Origin: Gonapodya sp. JEL0774
Lineage: Eukaryota; Monoblepharomycota; Monoblepharidomycetes; Monoblepharidales; Gonapodyaceae
Assembly: GCA_027604505.1 (NCBI GenBank)
Contig: JADIIX010000093.1
Coordinates: forward strand, 24,753 to 88,752
Reading direction: 5' to 3'
Length of the DNA: 64,000 bases
Position numbers and translations under genes: made by a program. Shown piece after piece: positions 58,627 through 64,000 of the stretch; the first letter of the stretch is position 1, and each line of letters opens with the position of its first letter. The notes beneath the pieces are model-generated. The model made no database searches. It was given only the letters and a program-made list of their open reading frames with translations, and was not told the DNA's origin.

Positions 58627-60679
58627 ATGCGAAATATCTCACTCGACCTGATTTTCCTCCTCGGAATCTTTCTTTCATGCCCCCCGTTACCTACGTACGC
58701 GCAGTCCAACGCTGCACAATGTAACATTATCGAGGATTTGTATTCGAAAAGTGGAATGCGACAACCGTGGACGGCCGGCAACTGTTGCGGGGTCAAAGTT
58801 CTGCTGATATCGATTACCTGCGATGCAACAGGCAGCATAACGCGCTTACAACTGACAGGTGCGAATCTCAAAGGAGCATTCCCCTCACTCGTGTCACTGG
58901 TTAAGGTGAGTTCTTGACGTTTCGTTGATCATAAATTCACGCTCTCACGATTATTGGAATTCCCGCTCTCCGGACTTCCGAAGCTTACTTCTCTGGATCT
59001 CAGTGGAAGCGATCTCGTAGGAAACATCGATGGGCGACTCCCTTCGAATCTGACCGCTTGCACGATCAAGTCAGTTACATCGAACACCGGTGTCTTTTCA
59101 TGCACGAACGACTTCCCCAAGGCCTGTCAGACCACAGGACCTTTTGCAGTTTCGGTGGGAGGATCCAATTGTATCACAGCGACCACTTCGCGCACTACTA
59201 CTCAGCAAAGAGTAACAACCACCTCGCAGAGGACAACCACGCTCGGCAATCGAGTGACCACAACAACAACAACATCGTCAGTCGGTGCTCCCCAGAGTGT
59301 TGCATTGTCTTCTCGTACTACTCGCGCGACCACTACTGTGTCGAGGACCCAATCTCAAGTGGTTACGTCTTTCAGTTCTTCTGTAGTCACAACTTCGCTT
59401 CTTCCTGCTGTGACTGGTGTAACCGCCGCTGCGGAGAGCTCTGGGACTCCCCCCTCGGAATCGAATGCTGGATTGGTTGGAGGTGTCGTTGCGGGTGTTT
59501 TGGTGGGAGTTGGGGCCGTGGGCATTTTGGTGGCCCGTAGTCGCAGGCGACACCGCAAATGTGAGAACAAACTGGCCTCCCGTTTTCGGCTGTGTACGAT
59601 CCTTGACTTCACGCCGCCTTCCTTGTAGCCCAAAGTGAAGCCCGACCACCAGATTCTTGGGACCCGCAAGTCCTCGGGAGCAATCTCGCCCTCCCGCCCA
59701 CGAACTTCTCCAGAGCCACTGTCACATCCTTCAACGACGCCAGCACCATCGCAACTAAGGATGTCAGGCACACGTTTTCCTTCGCGCGCTCCCTTGCGCC
59801 CTCTCTCTCCTCCCTGTCTTCATCAATGATATCCCACGGACCATTTCGTAACCCATCCCCGCCGAATAGTTATTATGCTGGTCCCCAAATGTCTCCAAGT
59901 GGCTTTCTTCCAATGTCTGGCGAGCGAACACATTGGGCATTTGCACACCTGGTACCACCAATTCACCACAACCAGTCATCCTACGATGTCGCGGGAAACA
60001 TGAAGTTTCCAGCGAATGCGGAGGTCAGAATTAGATCTGATATTTGGGATACTGGGGCTCTGATTTAATCGTCTAAAAACTACTGTTTGAATCCGCGCAC
60101 AGTATCAGCCATCTGCACCCGACGAGATTGAAATCACTCCTGGCGAGTGGATTCAAATCAAGACAGTCTTTCGGGACGGTTGGTGCTACGGCCTCAACAC
60201 TGATCGTGGAGTATCAGGCTTGTTGCCAATGTGAGTGTATACTCTCGCGGTACGATGATCGGATGAAAATATGGATTGGTTTTCATCGTTCGACCTTCAG
60301 GGATGCTCTTGCCATCAAAGGCGGTGATCACTCATCTATACCGAGCACAAGATTTGAGTCCAAAGTGCTAGCTCCCAGGTCTTCTGCCCGAGTTCCCCTC
60401 TCTGCGATCTCAGCACCGCCAGCGTCGTATGGTGGACTTGGGAGTCGCTCGGCGTCGATAATACCCCTCCCACCCATCAGCTCAAACAATCAAGAAGAAC
60501 TCAGCTTCAGGTCGGAGGTTATTCAATATGGATCGGGCGTACTCTTGCCGTCGCCCACTCACTTTGAAGCAGATCGACTGAATGTTGCCAGCAGGCCTGA
60601 CAACATACGGAAGAGCTATGCCAGCAGTCACATGGAACTTCGTTTTGGTGACGAATCAGATGGGACCTTCAGTACCTAG
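58627..60679 (+). CDS. LRR–transmembrane–SH3 receptor-like protein, tandem copy A
   Basis: Five exons (58627–58905, 58984–59560, 59629–60023, 60103–60230, 60301–60679) give 585 aa. A signal peptide (LDLIFLLGIFLSCPPLPTYA) is followed by a Cys-containing cap (CNIIEDLYSKSG, GNCCGVKV) and plant-type leucine-rich repeats (ITRLQLTGANLKGAFPSL, LTSLDLSGSDLVGNI). A Cys pair (FSCTNDFPKAC), a Ser/Thr-rich stalk and a transmembrane helix (GLVGGVVAGVLVGVGAVGIL) with basic stop RSRRRHRK come next. In the cytoplasm, HWAFAHLVPP precedes an SH3 domain (YQPSAPDEIEITPGEW, FRDGWCYGLN, GLLPM), then a Ser/Pro-rich tail. It has no kinase domain, so signalling presumably goes through SH3 partners (inference). Its neighbour at 61170 is a paralogue with matching SH3-region introns. 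Confidence 0.88.
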
Positions 60680-61169
60680 TTACATTCCCACATTGTCTAG
60701 ATTAGACGTGGTTTCGCGGACTTGCGGAAATCTAATGAATCGAGAGGGATACGCACTAGGTTGATTGTACCCTATGATTATATGATGAGTATCGTGTTTC
60801 CGATTCCCCAACTGCAGGTTGGAGAGACGTCCCACACTCGATTTCACCTAGAATTGTGCCGTTTACGGTTCTGGATGTTCGAAAGAATGAAAAGGCTTGA
60901 TACAGGAGTTGAGGACCGTTGGGTGGTGGAGTCGCACTATTATGTTTTACGCCACGAGGAGATTCGATCAGCCGTGGTTGACTGTGGAGATGTAAACTCA
61001 AAATACTGCGTTTGTTTGCGTTTTGATCCTGGACCCTCACAGGGCATAGGAGTGCGTGAACAGTTCTCCGCCTCGTTGCTCTATTGCACTTTTGCAAAAC
61101 TTTCTTCGAATTTCAGTGATTTCGTCTGTTCTGATTGCTTTCACGGCCGTCGCAACAGGTAGAGGAACG
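60680..61169. other. Intergenic between LRR–SH3 copies
   Basis: About 490 bp with the promoter of copy B and the 3' end of copy A. No other feature seen. Confidence 0.5.
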
Positions 61170-63681
61170 ATGGGATCGAAACCCATCTGGTGCCTGACAG
61201 GTTATGTCGCTGCAGTGGCACTCATTCTTATCACTGCTCCTGCTCGGACTCTGGCGCAATCATACGCACCCGATTGTGCAATTCTCGAGGGTCTGTATAC
61301 TCAGAGTGGAAGTGTCGCGGTGTGGACTATTGGGAGCTGCTGTGGGACCTCCACGTATTCAATTACAATAAGCTGTGATGGAAACGGGCGTGTGGTTGAA
61401 GCTCATATAACGCAGGCCCAATTGGGAGGGACGATTCCATCTCTGGCGAGTTTGACTCAGGTGGGCAGTTTGACCCCCCCCCCCCATGTTGATGATAGAG
61501 GAAGTCGAATGGGCTTCAGAACAATTGGTAACCAATCACTTTTCCATCCTCGAAGCTGCAAACTCTTGATCTCAGCAACAATAATTTTGTTGGAAACGTA
61601 CCCAATCTCCTCTCGAATGTGGGCAGAGTGAAGACAGTCCATGTTATGATTCGAAGAAGACGAACCATTGACACCGACTTGCATTTACGAATCACTCTCC
61701 CAGACCCTTCTGTCCAAAATAAACCTTCAACGCAATAACCTGGCAGGAAATATCGATGGTCTCCTACCGAACACGTTGTCCGATTGTGCTATCACCTCCG
61801 GTACTTCGAACAAGGGTCTTTACTCGTGCACGAACAATTTTCCCGCATCCTGTCAAAAGACAGGTGATTCTGCTATCCCAGTTGGTGGAACAGGTTGTAC
61901 CGTGGCGTCACCTCCGCCACCCTCTGCTACTTCCGCTGTTGTACCACCACCCAGTCCTGCAGGTGGAACATCCGCAATGGGTACCGCCACCGCAATTGCT
62001 CCTCCGCCTCCCGGGGCCATTACTGGCTCACTTCTTCCTAGCGCTACATCCACCGCTTATATTTCCCAACCACCCGTTGTATCTGCTTTGACATCAGTGA
62101 CGGCGACTGGTACAAGCGGCTCGACGAACAGCATTGCAGCGTCTGCACCTGGTGGCGCAGGCTCGCCACCACCACCGGGCGCAACATCCAATCCGTCTGG
62201 CTCGGTATCTGGAACAGGTCCTGGCAGTTCTACCCCTACTGCTGGATCTCCAGTATCTTCAGACACGGGATCTGGTAATGTACGGAACGACAACGGCGGC
62301 GCTAACGCAACTGCAAGTGGAGGAAGCACGGGATCCAATCCGGCGGGTGGAATCAGCGCGGGTGTGATTGCTGGAGGGGTGGTCGGTGCACTGGTTCTCA
62401 TTGGCGGTGTCATTGGAGCCATCGTCTACTCGTCGAGACGGAGAAAAGGTGCGCCACATTGCGAGTAGCGAAGTTTCAGATACATATCGAAAGTATAACC
62501 TCGATTGATGGCGTATGATCAGGTTACTCCAAATCCCCTCACCATGAACAATCCGACGACCTTCTCCCCCTCCCACCCACCTCCTTTTCCTCCCATTTAC
62601 ATTCTTATAGCGCGAGCGAGACAGTCACAAGCGGTCGCATCTCGCCCTCTGGCGGTGCTCTCGACCGACAATCTCATGGCAGTACCACAACCACCTCCCT
62701 TAGCGCGCATTTCTCCATCAATCGACAGATGGAACAAGACGCTAATATATCCGGGGAGCCACCACACTGGGCATTCGAGCAATTGGTACCTCCATTGTTC
62801 CATGGAAGGTCAGCGTACGATATTCCAGGAAATCTGCAGTTCCAAGCGCACTCTGCGGTGAGTCTGCCGATTGTTTACAGTGGTTCGCCCAAATGTCCAA
62901 ATGGAGCACTCTCTAATCATATCCCACATACCGCCTCGTCGCACGTTTTACCCTAGTACGAGCCGAGCAACGCAGACGAGGTCGGTCTCAGTGTAGGAGA
63001 CTGGTTGAAGGTCAAAAAGGTTTTCCGGGACGGGTGGTGCTACGTGCTGAATGTCGATCGGGAGGAAATGGGTTTAGCACCAATGTGAGATCAGTTTGCC
63101 ACGGCACTTATATGTGTTGAGTCTGATTTCGTGCTCGTCTCTCTGGTACTCATCGCTCATGTCTAACAATTCGCGATCGCAATGACTCCCGTCCGATTTC
63201 AAGGGACTGCTTGTTCATCCAAGAAGGCGCCGACCCTGGTGGTGCCTTTATGACTTCCGTCAGCATGCGATTTGAATCACGGAACATTGCCAAATCTGCC
63301 ATCATGTCGCGCCAACAGATATCGATCCCCTCGGCTCCCCTACCTGCTTATAATCAAGGTGTTACATCGAGTTACTCGTCCGGCACAATGAGATCGGCCG
63401 ACGGAGGGTCAAGTCGATTGTCTGGATCCAGATTAACGGGCTCCGGGACGGTGGTGGAGACCGGAACAGTACAATCGAATGTGAGCAAGAGGACAAACCC
63501 ATTGAGCTTCTCAAGCGGGGGCTCGGTTGTGGGGTCCGTAAATGCCGTGAGCGGATCTTCGAGAGTTTCAGTGGAACAGGCGAACTCATCACGATTATCT
63601 GCACACCCTGCGAGTGAAAACTTTACAGAAAAACGCGTCAGAGGCCCCCCTGGTGTTGCGAAATCGTCAGTGGGATTCTGA
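61170..63681 (+). CDS. LRR–transmembrane–SH3 receptor-like protein, tandem copy B
   Basis: Six exons (61170–61460, 61556–61618, 61704–62448, 62625–62857, 62957–63084, 63204–63681) give 645 aa. The order repeats copy A. It has a signal peptide (YVAAVALILITAPARTLA), a cap (CAILEGLYTQSG, GSCCGTST), then LRRs (LQTLDLSNNNFVGNVPNLL, INLQRNNLAGNIDGLLP) and a Cys pair (YSCTNNFPASC). A longer Pro/Ser/Gly-rich stalk and the TM helix (GVIAGGVVGALVLIGGVIGA) with SRRRK follow. HWAFEQLVPP then precedes the SH3 domain (YEPSNADEVGLSVGDW, FRDGWCYVLN, GLAPM) and a Ser-rich tail. The SH3 exon is 128 nt in both copies and ends in the same phase within the Met codon. Copy B has one extra LRR exon, so the repeat number differs between copies. 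Confidence 0.88.
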
Positions 63682-64000
63682 CAAAATGCGCCTGAGAGTG
63701 GGGTTCAAGTTGACTCATTCGGGACTATGTCATGGCGTGAAGGAAGAAGGTTGCGAGGGCAATTCAGCGATAGAATAGTAGTCACACTTACCCTAAGAAA
63801 GATACCACCTCGTAGGCACGCAGGTTTTGCTTTGAAATACAGATTAGCCCACGCATATGTACCGTGATAATATAGTTGTGGATCCCAGTCATGAATTACA
63901 CTCATGTCAGTCGGTTCTTGTATGGTTGTTGCACAATTTTTACTTGTCCAGTCCAAATGCAGTTTGGAAGGTATTCTCAGCATAACCTCAAACTGTGGTA
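63682..64000. other. Window end, no gene recognised
   Basis: Downstream of LRR–SH3 copy B. A minus-strand open frame (63705–63983) has no motif and could be part of a gene beyond the window edge. Confidence 0.4.

Noticed and set aside
63705-63983. 92-codon minus-strand open frame at the window edge
   Set aside because: No recognised feature. It may belong to a gene beyond the edge but cannot be supported here.

Overview
The window comes from a eukaryotic nuclear genome and most likely from an early-diverging, chytrid-like fungus. Genes are compact and interrupted by many short GT–AG introns, usually about 50–140 bp with GTGAGT or GTAAGT donors. The gene content is fungal (P4-ATPase flippase, Pom33/TMEM33-type protein, fungal-style GDSL phospholipase). 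It also holds families typical of zoosporic fungi: an MT-A70 protein of the MTA1-like (DNA 6mA) type and membrane proteins ending in an SH3 domain. The lineage is an inference; no rRNA or mitochondrial marker is present. Exons were assembled by hand from reading frame, splice signals and family conservation.

Layout, 0–11 kb: a membrane-anchored prolyl 3-hydroxylase-like oxygenase and proteasome ATPase RPT2 (both +), a very GC-rich TUG/ASPL-type UBX protein (-), and a FlK-like hotdog thioesterase (+). 11–19 kb: two tandem aldehyde dehydrogenases (+). 20–28 kb: an S1-family protease and a 2H phosphoesterase (+), then an unknown gene, a mitochondrial class III CoA-transferase and the MTA1-like methyltransferase (-). 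28–32 kb: a phospholipase B-like GDSL esterase and TFIIF-beta (+). 33–41 kb: a minus-strand run of two small unknown proteins, a DJ-1/PfpI protein with an unresolved 3' part, a nitroreductase and a membrane SH3 protein. 42.7–45.8 kb: a decayed eIF2-gamma copy (-). 46–52 kb: a TMEM33/Pom33-like protein and a probable MED16 (+). 52.3–57.3 kb: a P4-ATPase (-). 58.6–63.7 kb: a tandem pair of secreted-LRR / transmembrane / SH3 receptor-like genes (+).

There is no operon logic and most genes are unrelated housekeeping functions. The informative parts are the two tandem duplications (ALDH and LRR–SH3), the decayed eIF2-gamma locus, the MTA1-like gene with an altered catalytic motif, and the GC-rich island at about 5.4–11 kb with simple repeats and a compound repeat in an intron. 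I saw no tRNA, rRNA, CRISPR array or intact transposon.
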